Assembly: GCA_050262155.1 (NCBI GenBank)
Contig: CP189843.1
Span: forward strand, 1,364,001 to 1,428,000
DNA: 64,000 nucleotides
Source of the DNA: Parvimonas sp000223315
Lineage (GTDB): Bacteria > Bacillota > Clostridia > Tissierellales > Peptoniphilaceae
Reading direction: 5' to 3'
Part shown: positions 9,044 to 18,957 of the stretch, one piece after another
How positions within the stretch are numbered: position 1 is the stretch's first letter
Layout of the letters: each line of letters starts with the position of its first letter
Notes under the pieces: generated by a model
Seen by the model: only the letters and a program-made list of their open reading frames with translations
Database searches by the model: none
What the model was told of the DNA's origin: nothing
Position numbers and translations under genes: made by a program

Positions 9044-10318
9044 CTATTCCCCTAACTGTAAACTGAAATGTTTATAATTACGCTTTTTTCTTGTTTCCAG
9101 ATAACAACCAACCATTATACCTATAGTTCCCCAAAAGGCATTATTATTCCAATAACTTAAAGATAAAAATAAACAGAATGAAGAAGACAGAAATATTAAA
9201 AATATTCCTCTCCACTCTTTTCTATTTTTGTTAAAAAACATAATTAAAATATTTATAAAAAATAAACTCAATATTATTAAACCAAAAAAAACTCCAAAAT
9301 CAACTAAAATTTCCAATATAACTGAATGAGGATATCCTGCAAAAATTATATCAGTAATAATATGTCTAGTTCCCATGCCTCCATATCCAAGCGGATTTTG
9401 TTTTATCATTTCAATTGTTCTTCCCCAAATTATAGATCTTCCACTATCGCTCGATATTGTCCCAAGTAAAATTTTATCTATAAATCTCGACGAAAAACCG
9501 ATCATATTTATTTGATTTGAAATAAGAACTAAAATATTATTTCTAAAATAATACAAAACAGATCCAATTGAAAAAAATACAATTAACTTATTTTTATATT
9601 TTAAAAAATTATTACGATTTGAAAATTCTAAAAGCCAATACATAATAATAAAAGTTATTATAAATATAAAAGGTCCTCTAGATCCCCCAATAAATAACAT
9701 TACTACAAATCCCAGAGTTATAAGGATATCCAATGTTTTCTTATATTTAAAGGAAGAATATAAAAAAGCTATTAAAAAAAATAACAATTGATATCCAAAT
9801 GAAACACTATAGCTCATCTTAGCCTGTCCGTTACTACCGACAACTCCATACCAGAAACCTCTTTGAGTATATAAATAAATTTCATTTAAAAAATAAAAAA
9901 ACATTAAACAACCTGAAATCTTTATATTCCTTAACATTTTATTTGGATTATTGACCATTCTAACAAATAAATAAGTATAAATTCCATGTGTAGGAAAAAA
10001 AACTGTATCCCAAATACCGTATTCTCTTTTTAAATAGTATGGTGTATATTCAGGATGAAATAGCCATGTAATTCCAAAAAATAATATTAAAAAAATATAT
10101 AATATAGCAAAATCCGCTTTTAAATATTTTTTTGAATCTACAAAAAACAATATAAATATCGGAACATAAATCATCAAAAGTGTAAAAAAAACACTTATCG
10201 TATTCGGTATCTTTAAAAAAGAAAAAAATGATATAAAAAAAGGATTAGCAAAATATACAATAAATGAAAAATTAATTAAGTTTTCATAACTTATATAAAC
10301 AAGCTTTTTATTTATCAT
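9044..10318 (-). CDS. Wzy/O-antigen-ligase-like polymerase
   Basis: About 424 residues with ~11-12 membrane segments. A large loop contains SSDSGRSIIWGRTIEMIKQ and GYGGMGTRHI...GYPHSVILEILVDFG. The H-(S)-x-x-L-E-x-x-x-x-x-G pattern is typical of the Wzy_C/O-antigen ligase family. It should polymerise flipped repeat units on the outer face. The frame extends to a TTG at 10336. I chose the ATG at 10318, because AAGGAGG sits 5 bases before it and overlaps the longer frame. Confidence 0.85.
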   Translation of the reverse strand: MINKKLVYISYENLINFSFIVYFANPFFISFFSFLKIPNTISVFFTLLMIYVPIFILFFVDSKKYLKADFAILYIFLILFFGITWLFHPEYTPYYLKREYGIWDTVFFPTHGIYTYLFVRMVNNPNKMLRNIKISGCLMFFYFLNEIYLYTQRGFWYGVVGSNGQAKMSYSVSFGYQLLFFLIAFLYSSFKYKKTLDILITLGFVVMLFIGGSRGPFIFIITFIIMYWLLEFSNRNNFLKYKNKLIVFFSIGSVLYYFRNNILVLISNQINMIGFSSRFIDKILLGTISSDSGRSIIWGRTIEMIKQNPLGYGGMGTRHIITDIIFAGYPHSVILEILVDFGVFFGLIILSLFFINILIMFFNKNRKEWRGIFLIFLSSSFCLFLSLSYWNNNAFWGTIGIMVGCYLETRKKRNYKHFSLQLGE

Positions 10319-10342
10319 AATTTCCTCCTTTTCCAAATATCC

Positions 10343-11527
10343 TTAAATTACTAAATTCATTCTTTTTACAAGTTCATCAATTTCAGATTTTATTCCTCTT
10401 TGCATTACAATTTGCGGACCTATAAGTTGTCCAATTCCATTGACTTCAATTACAACCCAACCCTTAGATGTATAAGCCATATCCCAAGACAAAAAGCCCA
10501 TACCTTGTACATCTTTAGCAATGCTTTTACAAATATCCAACATTTCTTTCCATTTTGGAATTTTACTACCTTTAAATTTAATTTTGGTATCGGGATGCTC
10601 AGTATAAACATTTTTATATTCATCAAAACCGTCAGTATTTACTATCCCTGTTTTTTCATCAACACCAATAATAATTCCTCCGGCACCTCCATTATCAACA
10701 AAAGAACCATCTCTTCCTGTTCTCATAAAACAATATGGAACTTCTACAGTACCATCTTCCATTACCATAGTCATACATCTTATAGTATTCACACTTGAAG
10801 TATTAAATCTTGCCATTTCTTCTGATTGAACAACAAGTTCTTCCAACAAAAATTTGCCTTTATTCTTCTCTCTATTAAAATATTCTTCAATATTTTTAAT
10901 ATTTTCTATATTTATTAATTCAATATTATTTCCTTGAGCAGAATTTATTTTCTTCTTTACAAAAATTTTATGCTTATCTATAAAATTTTTAAAATCTTCC
11001 AATTTTGTATGTCTATTAAAAATTAAAATATCCCTTTTAAAATACTTTGAAAATTGTTTAAAACTATCTGCTTTATTAATCACATATTGAAGTTTGGTAA
11101 TATCATTTACTGAATATCCAAACTTAAAAGTATCTATATCAGAAACAAACTCCTTTTTTTCACCATAACTCTTCCCTTCCAATCTAAAACCGACATATTC
11201 GGAAGGCAAAAAACCATAGGCTAATCTGCAAAAAATCATATCATTCCTTAAAGATTCTTTATCTTCAATATCTTTATAATCAGAAACTTTTTTTATCATA
11301 ATTTCCATTTCATCAATTATATGTTTAAATGAACTGCCACATTCTTTAAGATATTTTTCTACTGTAATTTTTTTGAAGTTTTCATCTTCTTCACACTTTT
11401 TTATTATATCTTTAGATAAAAGTTTATTATCCAATCTTTTTATTTTCAGTCTTTGAAGTGCTTTTCTAATCCCAAAGACTTTAGGATAACACTTACGAAC
11501 TATATTACATAATTCACCTTTATTCAA
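10343..11527 (-). CDS. Sugar-transfer-associated ATP-grasp protein (ATPgrasp_ST)
   Basis: About 394 residues. The ATP-grasp core shows FLLEELVVQSEEMARFN, SSVNTIRCMTM, FMRTGRDGSFVDNGGAGGI and the metal-binding end WDMAYTSKGWVVIEVNGIGQ. This pattern matches the sugar-transfer-associated ATP-grasp family, whose members occur in polysaccharide loci and probably form an amide or ester with an acid group. The start is taken as TTG at 11527, with AAGGAG just upstream. The longer frame to 11578 would overlap the preceding gene. It is the third ATP-grasp protein in this operon. Confidence 0.75.
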   Translation of the reverse strand: MNKGELCNIVRKCYPKVFGIRKALQRLKIKRLDNKLLSKDIIKKCEEDENFKKITVEKYLKECGSSFKHIIDEMEIMIKKVSDYKDIEDKESLRNDMIFCRLAYGFLPSEYVGFRLEGKSYGEKKEFVSDIDTFKFGYSVNDITKLQYVINKADSFKQFSKYFKRDILIFNRHTKLEDFKNFIDKHKIFVKKKINSAQGNNIELINIENIKNIEEYFNREKNKGKFLLEELVVQSEEMARFNTSSVNTIRCMTMVMEDGTVEVPYCFMRTGRDGSFVDNGGAGGIIIGVDEKTGIVNTDGFDEYKNVYTEHPDTKIKFKGSKIPKWKEMLDICKSIAKDVQGMGFLSWDMAYTSKGWVVIEVNGIGQLIGPQIVMQRGIKSEIDELVKRMNLVI

Positions 11528-11550
11528 AATTTTCTCCTTTAAAAATAATT

Positions 11551-12696
11551 TTATCTCATTGAATTCAATGAATCCCAAAGATTTAACTTAGTTCCTATAT
11601 TATTTTCTATAGCTTTTTGATAACATTCATATCCCCAAGCAACATCTTCTATCGGCATTCCTCCAACGGCATAAATTAAAATTTGATCTTCATTTTCACG
11701 ACCAACTTCTTCTCCACAAATTATAGCACCAAGATCAATAATATCTTCTCTTAAAATTTTATTTTCACAAACAGCATCATAAAAAGCCATTCCCAATAAT
11801 GTAGAAACTGTCTTTTGTGTTGGAAGTTCTCTGCCTGAACCCCAACCGGAATACATCTTATAATTATCCGCAACAGCTCTAACAGCAGGTTTGTTTGAAA
11901 TAAAATCGGAATCTACCAAAAGAGCAGATGCACTTATTATCAATGCACCTTTTTTTATCCAACTTTCATTTATATATGGATTATCGTTAAAATTCTTTGC
12001 ATTGGTAGTTCCAAAATATATAATATCGGAATCTTTACAAGCCTCTTCAATAGAATTACAAACAATAAATTCCTTTATATTGGGATATTTTTCTTTAACA
12101 TAATTTATAAATGACTCTATTTTTTCTTTTCCTCTACCTTTAATTTTAATTGTAGAAATACTTGGTTTAACCTCAAGAAATGCATCTAAAGAGTAAATAC
12201 TCATAGTTCCCGGTCCGATAATACTCAAAATTTTCGGATCTTTTTTACTTAAATATTTTACTCCCAGTCCTGCAACTGCTCCGGTTCTCATAGAACTTAA
12301 AATATTTGCAGACATATACGCAATAGGTGCTCCTGTAACAACATCCATTAAAGACATCATCAAAATAGAACGTGGTAAATTCAAATTTCTATTATTCGGA
12401 TTTGAACCGTAAGACTTAATTCCGAACATATGATATTTACCACCTAAATATGCGGGCATAGCCATAAATCTATAATCGGGAGCACTAAGCGGCATTCCTT
12501 CTATCTCAGATTCTTTAGGAAATGAAACTCTTATGCCATGTTCATTGGCATCATCTCCACCCATTCTGTAATCACCTTTGTGAAGCAACCTAAAAGTTTC
12601 ATCCATAGCTTTAATACAGCCTTTCATATCACGAACTCCGGCTTTTATCATATCGTCTTCATTTAAATATAAAAAATCTATTCTACCATTATCCAT
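11551..12696 (-). CDS. Ornithine cyclodeaminase/mu-crystallin-family dehydrogenase
   Basis: A 381-residue NAD(P)-dependent enzyme. The N-terminal half carries MSLMDVVTGAPIAYMSANILSSMRTGAVAGLGVKYLS, the family signature containing the conserved Arg-Thr-Gly. It is followed by a Rossmann site LSIIGPGTMS. Relatives include ornithine cyclodeaminase, alanine dehydrogenase and SbnB-type opine-forming enzymes. In databases, proteins like this are sometimes named tyramine oxidase subunit B, with little basis. The substrate here is unknown. The position between two ATP-grasp genes suggests it makes an imino- or amino-acid-derived building block. The ATG follows AAGGAG and overlaps the previous gene by 8 bases. 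Confidence 0.75.
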   Translation of the reverse strand: MDNGRIDFLYLNEDDMIKAGVRDMKGCIKAMDETFRLLHKGDYRMGGDDANEHGIRVSFPKESEIEGMPLSAPDYRFMAMPAYLGGKYHMFGIKSYGSNPNNRNLNLPRSILMMSLMDVVTGAPIAYMSANILSSMRTGAVAGLGVKYLSKKDPKILSIIGPGTMSIYSLDAFLEVKPSISTIKIKGRGKEKIESFINYVKEKYPNIKEFIVCNSIEEACKDSDIIYFGTTNAKNFNDNPYINESWIKKGALIISASALLVDSDFISNKPAVRAVADNYKMYSGWGSGRELPTQKTVSTLLGMAFYDAVCENKILREDIIDLGAIICGEEVGRENEDQILIYAVGGMPIEDVAWGYECYQKAIENNIGTKLNLWDSLNSMR

Positions 12697-13993
12697 TAAT
12701 TTTCTCCTTAATTTTTAGCTTCATCGGATTGATAATTTCCATAATCATATTATTACCATTTTCATCTAAAACTACAAGTTTTTCTTTTATTAAATTTATT
12801 ATTTCATCCAATTTTTCTTTATTCTCAGTAGCACATAAAACATAAGCTAAAACTTGTTCTGTTGTTCCTTTAACATTTATTTCATCGCCTATTGCATGAA
12901 GTAAATTAAACTTTAAAAGTCCGCTGTTTTTTTCAATTTCATCAATCCCGCCTATATATGAAATTTTTCCATTTGTTAGGGAAATTGTAACAATCATTCC
13001 AAATCCGTCAAAATATGGATTGCTTTTTTTTAGTAATTCAACATCCATTTCTCCTGTTAAAGAATATTTAATTAGTTGATGCATTTGATTATATCCTGAA
13101 AAATGCTCAATAATTCCATAAGTATATCCACCATTTAATCTATAACCCGTTTCGTGAATATAAAATTTTCCATTATCGTAAAATCCTTGAAAAAAAACAA
13201 AACCATTTTTCATATCATTATCTGAAATGAATTTTCTAATATGTTCGTCCATATTCTCAATCCATTCATCCAAATATACTGACGGATATAACATCCCAAG
13301 TCCGGAAGGTGCAATATTAGGGTCGGTAACTTTTACATATCTATCACCCATTGCACTTAAATAGGCAACACCATTATATATCATATAATACACACTGAAT
13401 TCTTTATCAACTTCCATTAACTTTTCTATTAAAACTTTTCCAACTTTAGAATAAGTAAAAGCTTCTTCAATATTAGATTTTAAGTCTTCTTTTTTAAAAC
13501 ATTTGTAAACACCTTTAGAACCGCTATAATCCGCCGGTTTTACAACAACAGGAAGTTCTATTTCATCAATCTTTTCTAAATAATTTTCTTTATTTACAGA
13601 AATCCAAGGAACTATCGAAACTCCTGATTTTACACAAGATTTCTTGAATAATTCTTTATCTATACAAGTATTTATATTTTCTTTATTTCCACAAAACGGT
13701 TTATTCAGGATATTACATATTTCCTGATTATAAGGAAGCAGCATATCATTATATCCGGTAAATATTCCGTCTATATTTTCTTCTTTACATATAGAAACCA
13801 GTTTTTCAACATCTATTGCACTGACTAAAAAACTTTTATCTGCAATTTTTTTTGCCGGGGAGTTTTCGTAATAATCTGCAACATAAGTCTTAATTCCTAA
13901 GCTTTGTGATTCTTTTACTATCTCACTATGTTGTCTTGTAGCTCCTAAAATAAGTAATTTTTTCCCATCTAAATTTTTATATATATTTTCCAA
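12689..13993 (-). CDS. ATP-grasp ligase (CarB/PurK-like fold), first copy
   Basis: 434 residues. An N-terminal pre-ATP-grasp Rossmann-like domain (KKLLILGATRQHSEIV) is followed by an ATP-grasp core with PVVVKPADYSGSKGVYKC, VLIEKLMEVDKEFSVYYM and an acidic C-lobe (FIHETGYRLNGGY). It should join a carboxylate to an amine or similar group, using ATP through an acyl-phosphate. It is similar in design to the second ATP-grasp gene at 14860. The substrate is unknown; the operon suggests decoration of the sugar repeat unit. Confidence 0.8.
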   Translation of the reverse strand: MENIYKNLDGKKLLILGATRQHSEIVKESQSLGIKTYVADYYENSPAKKIADKSFLVSAIDVEKLVSICKEENIDGIFTGYNDMLLPYNQEICNILNKPFCGNKENINTCIDKELFKKSCVKSGVSIVPWISVNKENYLEKIDEIELPVVVKPADYSGSKGVYKCFKKEDLKSNIEEAFTYSKVGKVLIEKLMEVDKEFSVYYMIYNGVAYLSAMGDRYVKVTDPNIAPSGLGMLYPSVYLDEWIENMDEHIRKFISDNDMKNGFVFFQGFYDNGKFYIHETGYRLNGGYTYGIIEHFSGYNQMHQLIKYSLTGEMDVELLKKSNPYFDGFGMIVTISLTNGKISYIGGIDEIEKNSGLLKFNLLHAIGDEINVKGTTEQVLAYVLCATENKEKLDEIINLIKEKLVVLDENGNNMIMEIINPMKLKIKEKING

Positions 13994-14006
13994 TTTTATC
14001 TATCTC

Positions 14007-14846
14007 CTATATGTTAAGATTTTCATTGATTTCTTTAATAGCTAAATCGAAATAATATCTTGAAACTTTTCTAGAATTTATACTACTTCCATCTTTATTA
14101 TAACCAATAAAACTTCCTCTATTGGCAGCCCCTCTCATATTACTATTTTTCTTATTAAAAACCATAGAAATAAGTGCAAAACACATTTTTAAATCAAGCA
14201 TAAAACTTACATTTTCAACATAGTAAATATCATTTTCAAATTGTCCTGTCCAAGTATTCCCATATTTTGTATTATGTATTCTAGGACATTCTAGACCAGG
14301 CTTAACGGCAGTTCTTTTTTTATGTCTCTCACTATAACGACTATTATATTGAATAGCCAAAGGTCTGGGGCCAATTATAGACATATCCCCTTTAAAGACA
14401 CTCCAAAAATTAATTAATTCATCCAACGAAGTTTTCCTAACAAATTTTCCTAATTTGGTAACTCTTTGATCAGGTGGTAACAACTCTCCTAACTCATTTT
14501 TTTCATTAGTCATATTACGAAATTTAACCAAATTAAATAATTTTCCATCTTTTCCTATTCTTACCTGTTTAAAAATTATAGGTAAACCTACATCAAAATA
14601 AGTTAATATCATTAAAATAAAATTTATTGGTAAAACAAGCAAAAGAACCGTTCCTGAAACTATTATATCTAACACACGTTTTATATACCTTGTATAAAAG
14701 GTATCTTTTGAAATTACTATTTTATCATTTTTATTTACAATATTAATAGTATCTTCAGAAATAACTTTAGCAACAGCATCAAATAATAATTGATGGGGTA
14801 TCCCTTCTACGTCACCCAAATCAATATAATCTTTTTCCTTTTCCAT
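14007..14846 (-). CDS. Priming sugar phosphotransferase (polyprenyl-phosphate sugar-1-P transferase)
   Basis: A 279-residue small PglC/WcaJ-type enzyme. An N-terminal soluble part of ~50 residues is followed by one re-entrant membrane helix (YIKRVLDIIVSGTVLLLVLPIN). The catalytic domain has VKFRNMTNE, TSLDELINFWSVFKGDMSIIGPRP and a Pro-Gly loop AVKPGLECPR. It moves a sugar-1-phosphate onto undecaprenyl phosphate to start the repeat unit. It is the only sugar transferase in the operon. The C-terminal tail (RGAANRGSFIGYNKDG) is longer than in minimal PglC. Confidence 0.9.
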   Translation of the reverse strand: MEKEKDYIDLGDVEGIPHQLLFDAVAKVISEDTINIVNKNDKIVISKDTFYTRYIKRVLDIIVSGTVLLLVLPINFILMILTYFDVGLPIIFKQVRIGKDGKLFNLVKFRNMTNEKNELGELLPPDQRVTKLGKFVRKTSLDELINFWSVFKGDMSIIGPRPLAIQYNSRYSERHKKRTAVKPGLECPRIHNTKYGNTWTGQFENDIYYVENVSFMLDLKMCFALISMVFNKKNSNMRGAANRGSFIGYNKDGSSINSRKVSRYYFDLAIKEINENLNI

Positions 14847-14859
14847 AAAAACTCCTAAA

Positions 14860-16056
14860 TTACTTTACCAATATTTTTATAAGATTTTGTGAATTTCTGA
14901 CAATTCTTTCCAATTCTTCCTTAGTTTTACAATTTATTATAACAGTACCGATAGTTTCATTTGCTCCTGTGAAAGAATTTACAAAGTCGCCTTTAGAAAT
15001 CCACAAATCAACTTCTACAATGGCTTCTTTTACAACTTCATCAATAATCAACTCTTGAAAAATACCACTTTCGTTACTGTGTAAAATTAGTTCTCCCCAA
15101 AATCCATCATATTTTGGTTTAGTCAATCCTTCAATTTTCATTCCTAAAGATGCTTTAACCGATGCTGTAATGATATCTTGTCCGGTTGATAATTTAAGAA
15201 TTTCTGCCAATCTGTTTCCTCCCGCTCTAGGAGTACATTCCATTATATACGGTTTTCCATTTTTACCAATACGCGTTTCAATATTATAAATTGATGATTT
15301 CAGTTTCAAAAGTTTCATCAATCTTTGTAATTCGGATTCTAATTCTTTCTGCATTTCAATATTCATACTGGATGGCCAAATATAAGCTGAAGGAGTATAT
15401 GGATTATCTGCCTTTTCATCAAACAATTGATCGTTGAACGAGCAAAAAACCAAATTTCCATCAACGGAAAAACTATCTGTATCACTTGAAAATCCTAATT
15501 TTTCTATAAATTCTTCAACTATAATTTCTCCTGATGCTGAATATTTAAATGCATATTCAAAAGCCTCTTTAAAATCTTCTAAATTATTAACTCTTATAAC
15601 TCCTTTACTGCCTGCAGAATCCACAGGTTTTACAATTATAGGAAGTTCAAATTTCTCTATATTATTAATGGCCTCTTCATAATTTTTATAAGTTTCTGAT
15701 TTTGGAACATTGAAATTATTTTTTTCTAAAAATTTTCTAAATTTCCCCTTGTTTTGCAATATTTCAATAGATTCATAAGGACTTGTAGAAAGACCCAATT
15801 CAGTTGCAACATAACTTGCAACAACTACACCCGGATCGGTAGCAAATGACATTATACCATCAATTTTAAGCTCCCTAGCTAATTTTAAAACAGCTTCTTT
15901 ATCTACAATACTAACATTGTGATACTCATTTGAATATTTATGAGCAATATTATCCGGTAAATAATCACAAGTTATTACATATACCCCTAAATCCTGTGCT
16001 GCTTTTATAGCAGGAATCAAATAACTTGATCCTCCTAAAAGTAATAATTTTTTCAT
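14860..16056 (-). CDS. ATP-grasp ligase (CarB/PurK-like fold), second copy
   Basis: About 398 residues. The pre-ATP-grasp domain starts MKKLLLLGGSSYLIPAI. The ATP-grasp core has LPIIVKPVDSAGSKGVIRV, IIVEEFIEKLGFSSDTDSF and the metal site YIMECTPRAGGNRLAEIL. A C-terminal domain of ~80 residues follows. I start it at the ATG at 16056, preceded by TTGGGAG; the longer frame runs into the upstream gene. The PRAGGNR motif is well kept, so it should be an active carboxylate-amine ligase. The substrates are not known. Confidence 0.8.
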   Translation of the reverse strand: MKKLLLLGGSSYLIPAIKAAQDLGVYVITCDYLPDNIAHKYSNEYHNVSIVDKEAVLKLARELKIDGIMSFATDPGVVVASYVATELGLSTSPYESIEILQNKGKFRKFLEKNNFNVPKSETYKNYEEAINNIEKFELPIIVKPVDSAGSKGVIRVNNLEDFKEAFEYAFKYSASGEIIVEEFIEKLGFSSDTDSFSVDGNLVFCSFNDQLFDEKADNPYTPSAYIWPSSMNIEMQKELESELQRLMKLLKLKSSIYNIETRIGKNGKPYIMECTPRAGGNRLAEILKLSTGQDIITASVKASLGMKIEGLTKPKYDGFWGELILHSNESGIFQELIIDEVVKEAIVEVDLWISKGDFVNSFTGANETIGTVIINCKTKEELERIVRNSQNLIKILVK

Positions 16057-16078
16057 AAAAACTCCCAAAACAAATATA

Positions 16079-17227
16079 TTATCCAAAAATTTTCAATTTA
16101 TATGCTTTATTCATAAGATTATTTACAATCCAAGCAAAAATTATTGATAATATTAAAGTAATTATAAATCTAGTCCCTGAATAGTAAATTAAAGTTTCTT
16201 TTAATGATTTACTCACTAGCCCAACTATTATAGGTAATCCTTCATAGACAAATGCATGAGTCATATATAATTCAAATGAAATATCTCCTAGAAATTGGAA
16301 CGGTTTTTTCTTTAAAATTTTAGATACACAACCTTTATCATTTTTAAAAGCAATTAATAAAAACACAAAAGGAAATGTCCATATCCAGGCGCTGTATATA
16401 TTTAGTTTATTAAAATTATTAAAAATATATACAATAAAAAATAAAGCTACCGCAAAAATTTCAACAATATTAGCTTTAAAAAATCTAACTTTCTTTTGAA
16501 TTTTCGGCATATATTCACATAGCAAAATTCCCGCTAAACCTTCCCCAAATATTCTAAACCAAGGATTAACATAACGTAAATATAATGACCCCTTACCTAT
16601 TATAGCCATAATTAGACAGATTAAAAGTTCTATTCCATAAGTTATAATGCAAATATTTAAAGATTTTTTTAACCAAATTTTTTTAACTTCTATATCTCCA
16701 CTATTTATCTTTTTCAAAAAAATATATCCAAAAATATAAAAAGCAAATAAAACTGATATATACCAAGAAGGTCCATGAAATGAATAAAATGTGACTTCAT
16801 AAGGTATAAAAGCCTTTATTAAAAATATATTTGCAAATATATTAAAAATCCAAGTTGAACTGCCTATAATAACATTTTTATTAATTTCAGCATTTTTAGA
16901 AAATAAAATACTTATTCCTAAAGCTAAAATAAAAACCACAATAACTAAAGGATAAATTCTTTTAAGTTTTGATACAATATAATCTTTAAAATTTCTGTCT
17001 TTCCAAGTATATGCCAAAAAAAATCCGGAAATCAAAAAAAATAAAGTTGTAAATCTAGACCCATATTGCATAAAATTTTTCCAAATAATATACCAAAAAG
17101 GATTTTTTGCATCTGATAAATAAGACATATGAGAAAAAAGAATAAATAGAGCTCCTATTCCCTTAAGGGCATTGTAAGAATATATTTTTTCTTTTTTCGT
17201 TTTTTTCATCTGTATTTTCTTAATCAT
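16079..17227 (-). CDS. Acyltransferase 3 family membrane protein
   Basis: 382 residues with about 10 membrane segments. The family motif SYNALKGIGALFILFSHMSYLSD holds the catalytic His in TM1, and FFLISGFFLAYTW follows in TM2. It should O-acylate (usually O-acetylate) the polysaccharide at the membrane. It overlaps the aminotransferase gene by 8 bases with only a weak ribosome site, so it depends on coupled translation. Confidence 0.87.
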   Translation of the reverse strand: MIKKIQMKKTKKEKIYSYNALKGIGALFILFSHMSYLSDAKNPFWYIIWKNFMQYGSRFTTLFFLISGFFLAYTWKDRNFKDYIVSKLKRIYPLVIVVFILALGISILFSKNAEINKNVIIGSSTWIFNIFANIFLIKAFIPYEVTFYSFHGPSWYISVLFAFYIFGYIFLKKINSGDIEVKKIWLKKSLNICIITYGIELLICLIMAIIGKGSLYLRYVNPWFRIFGEGLAGILLCEYMPKIQKKVRFFKANIVEIFAVALFFIVYIFNNFNKLNIYSAWIWTFPFVFLLIAFKNDKGCVSKILKKKPFQFLGDISFELYMTHAFVYEGLPIIVGLVSKSLKETLIYYSGTRFIITLILSIIFAWIVNNLMNKAYKLKIFG

Positions 17228-18326
17228 TTAATATCTCATCACAGACTCTATCTACATCATCTATTGTCATATCGGCATACAGAGGCAATGTAAGCACTGT
17301 ATCTGAAATGCGATTTGAAATAGGTAAATCAACTAAACCATACTTTTCTTTGTAGCATTCAACTTTATTTGTAATAGGAAAGAAATATTTTCTTGCATAA
17401 ATATTGGAATTTCCCAATTTTTCTTGAACTTCATTCCTATTTAATTTATATCCGTCAAAAATCACCGGAAAATATGAATAATTCCATTTTGTATCTTTAT
17501 CCGGTTTTGGAATTTTTATTCCATCAATTCCGTCTAATCTTTTATAGTAATGTTCAGCAACAACTTTTCGTTTTGCGATTTCTTCATCTATATGTCTAAG
17601 ATTGCAGACTCCCATTGCCGCTTCAAACTCATTCATGCGTGCATTTGTTCCTATATGGCAAACTTCTTCATGTCCTCTAAATCCAAAGTTTACAATTTCT
17701 CTCATTGGAAGAAATTTTTCATTATCTTTAGTTTTATAAGATACTATTCCACCTTCAATTGTATGGAATACCTTTGTAGCATGTGTACTAAACATAGAAA
17801 TATCGCCAAAATTCCCAACTCCTATTCCTTTGTAAGTAACCCCAAAAGCATGAGCTGCATCATATATTACATATAAATTATATTTTTTGGCGATTTTTTC
17901 GATTTTTTCCACATCACAAATAAATCCATAAACATGAGTTGCCACAATAGCCACTGTTTTATCTGTTATTGCTTTTTCAACCAAATCCGGATCAATAGTG
18001 TAATTATCTTCCTTAATATCCACAAAAACAGGTGTTAGCCCATTTCTAACTATTGAATGTGTTGTAGAAATATGAGTATAAGCAGTTGTAATGACTTCTC
18101 CTTCCAACTTTAATCCATTAATAGCTACCTCTAAAGCAACATGACCATTTGCAAAACAATATACTTCTTCAACATTCAAATATTTTTTTAATTCTTCTTC
18201 AAATTTTATAGATTCAACTCCCCTGTTTGAAAGCCATCTACTTTCCCATAACGGTTTAATTTCTTCACAATATTCTTCAAATGTAGGCATTGAAGATTTT
18301 GTTACATTAATTCTTGATTTTTCCAT
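17220..18326 (-). CDS. DegT/DnrJ/EryC1/StrS sugar aminotransferase
   Basis: 368 residues, normal length. Seen: FANGHVALEVAINGL (cofactor phosphate region), VIYDAAHAFGVTYKG (ring aspartate), and SMFSTHATKVFHTIEGGIV with the Schiff-base lysine in the THATK motif. It transaminates a nucleotide-linked ketosugar. Next to rfbB and rfbC, the expected product is a dTDP-4-amino-4,6-dideoxyhexose, as in viosamine/anthrose-type pathways. The exact stereochemistry cannot be read. Confidence 0.87.
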   Translation of the reverse strand: MEKSRINVTKSSMPTFEEYCEEIKPLWESRWLSNRGVESIKFEEELKKYLNVEEVYCFANGHVALEVAINGLKLEGEVITTAYTHISTTHSIVRNGLTPVFVDIKEDNYTIDPDLVEKAITDKTVAIVATHVYGFICDVEKIEKIAKKYNLYVIYDAAHAFGVTYKGIGVGNFGDISMFSTHATKVFHTIEGGIVSYKTKDNEKFLPMREIVNFGFRGHEEVCHIGTNARMNEFEAAMGVCNLRHIDEEIAKRKVVAEHYYKRLDGIDGIKIPKPDKDTKWNYSYFPVIFDGYKLNRNEVQEKLGNSNIYARKYFFPITNKVECYKEKYGLVDLPISNRISDTVLTLPLYADMTIDDVDRVCDEILND

Positions 18327-18363
18327 AAATTCTCCTAAAAAATAATAAATATATTAATAAAAA

Positions 18364-18957
18364 TTAAATCGCTTTAAATGTTTCCCATTTTTTATCTTTT
18401 TCACTTAACAATATTTCCGTTCCGTCTTCTAAACAGTATTTTAAGTTACCTGAAACTTTATCAACCTTTTTTACAAGCTCCGGCCATTCAATTCCAATGC
18501 TTTCGTCATTCCAAAGTATTCCGCCTTCATCTCCGGGGTGATAAAAATCCGTACATTTGTAACAAAAAACAGCAGTATCGGATAAAACTAAAAGTCCATG
18601 GGCGAAGCCTTCAGGAACAAAAAATTGTTTCTTGTTTTCTTCTGAAAGTTCAACTCCGAACCATTTACCATAAGTTTTACTGTTTTTTCTTAAGTCAACC
18701 GCTACATCAAAAACTCTTCCTGATAAAACTCTGGCAAGTTTAGCTTGTGGATGTTGTTTTTGAAAATGCAAACCTCTAAGCACACCTTTTGTAGATGTAC
18801 TTTGATTTTCCTGAACAAATACAGCATCTATCCCCTGTTCTTTTAAATCTCTTTTATTGTAAACTTCCATAAAATTTCCACGATTGTCGCCTATAACTGT
18901 CGGTTCAATCACATAAAGCCCCTCAATATCACATTTAGTTACTTTAATTTGTCCCAT
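18364..18957 (-). CDS. rfbC: dTDP-4-dehydrorhamnose 3,5-epimerase
   Basis: A 197-residue RmlC cupin. Hallmarks are FVQENQSTSTKGVLRGLHFQ with the catalytic His, VFDVAVDLRKNSKTYGKW with the His/Asp partner region, and FVPEGFAHGLLVLSDTAVFCYKCTDFY. It converts dTDP-4-keto-6-deoxyglucose to the L-rhamno keto sugar. It abuts rfbB by one base. The next enzyme for rhamnose, RmlD, is not in this window. Confidence 0.92.
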   Translation of the reverse strand: MGQIKVTKCDIEGLYVIEPTVIGDNRGNFMEVYNKRDLKEQGIDAVFVQENQSTSTKGVLRGLHFQKQHPQAKLARVLSGRVFDVAVDLRKNSKTYGKWFGVELSEENKKQFFVPEGFAHGLLVLSDTAVFCYKCTDFYHPGDEGGILWNDESIGIEWPELVKKVDKVSGNLKYCLEDGTEILLSEKDKKWETFKAI

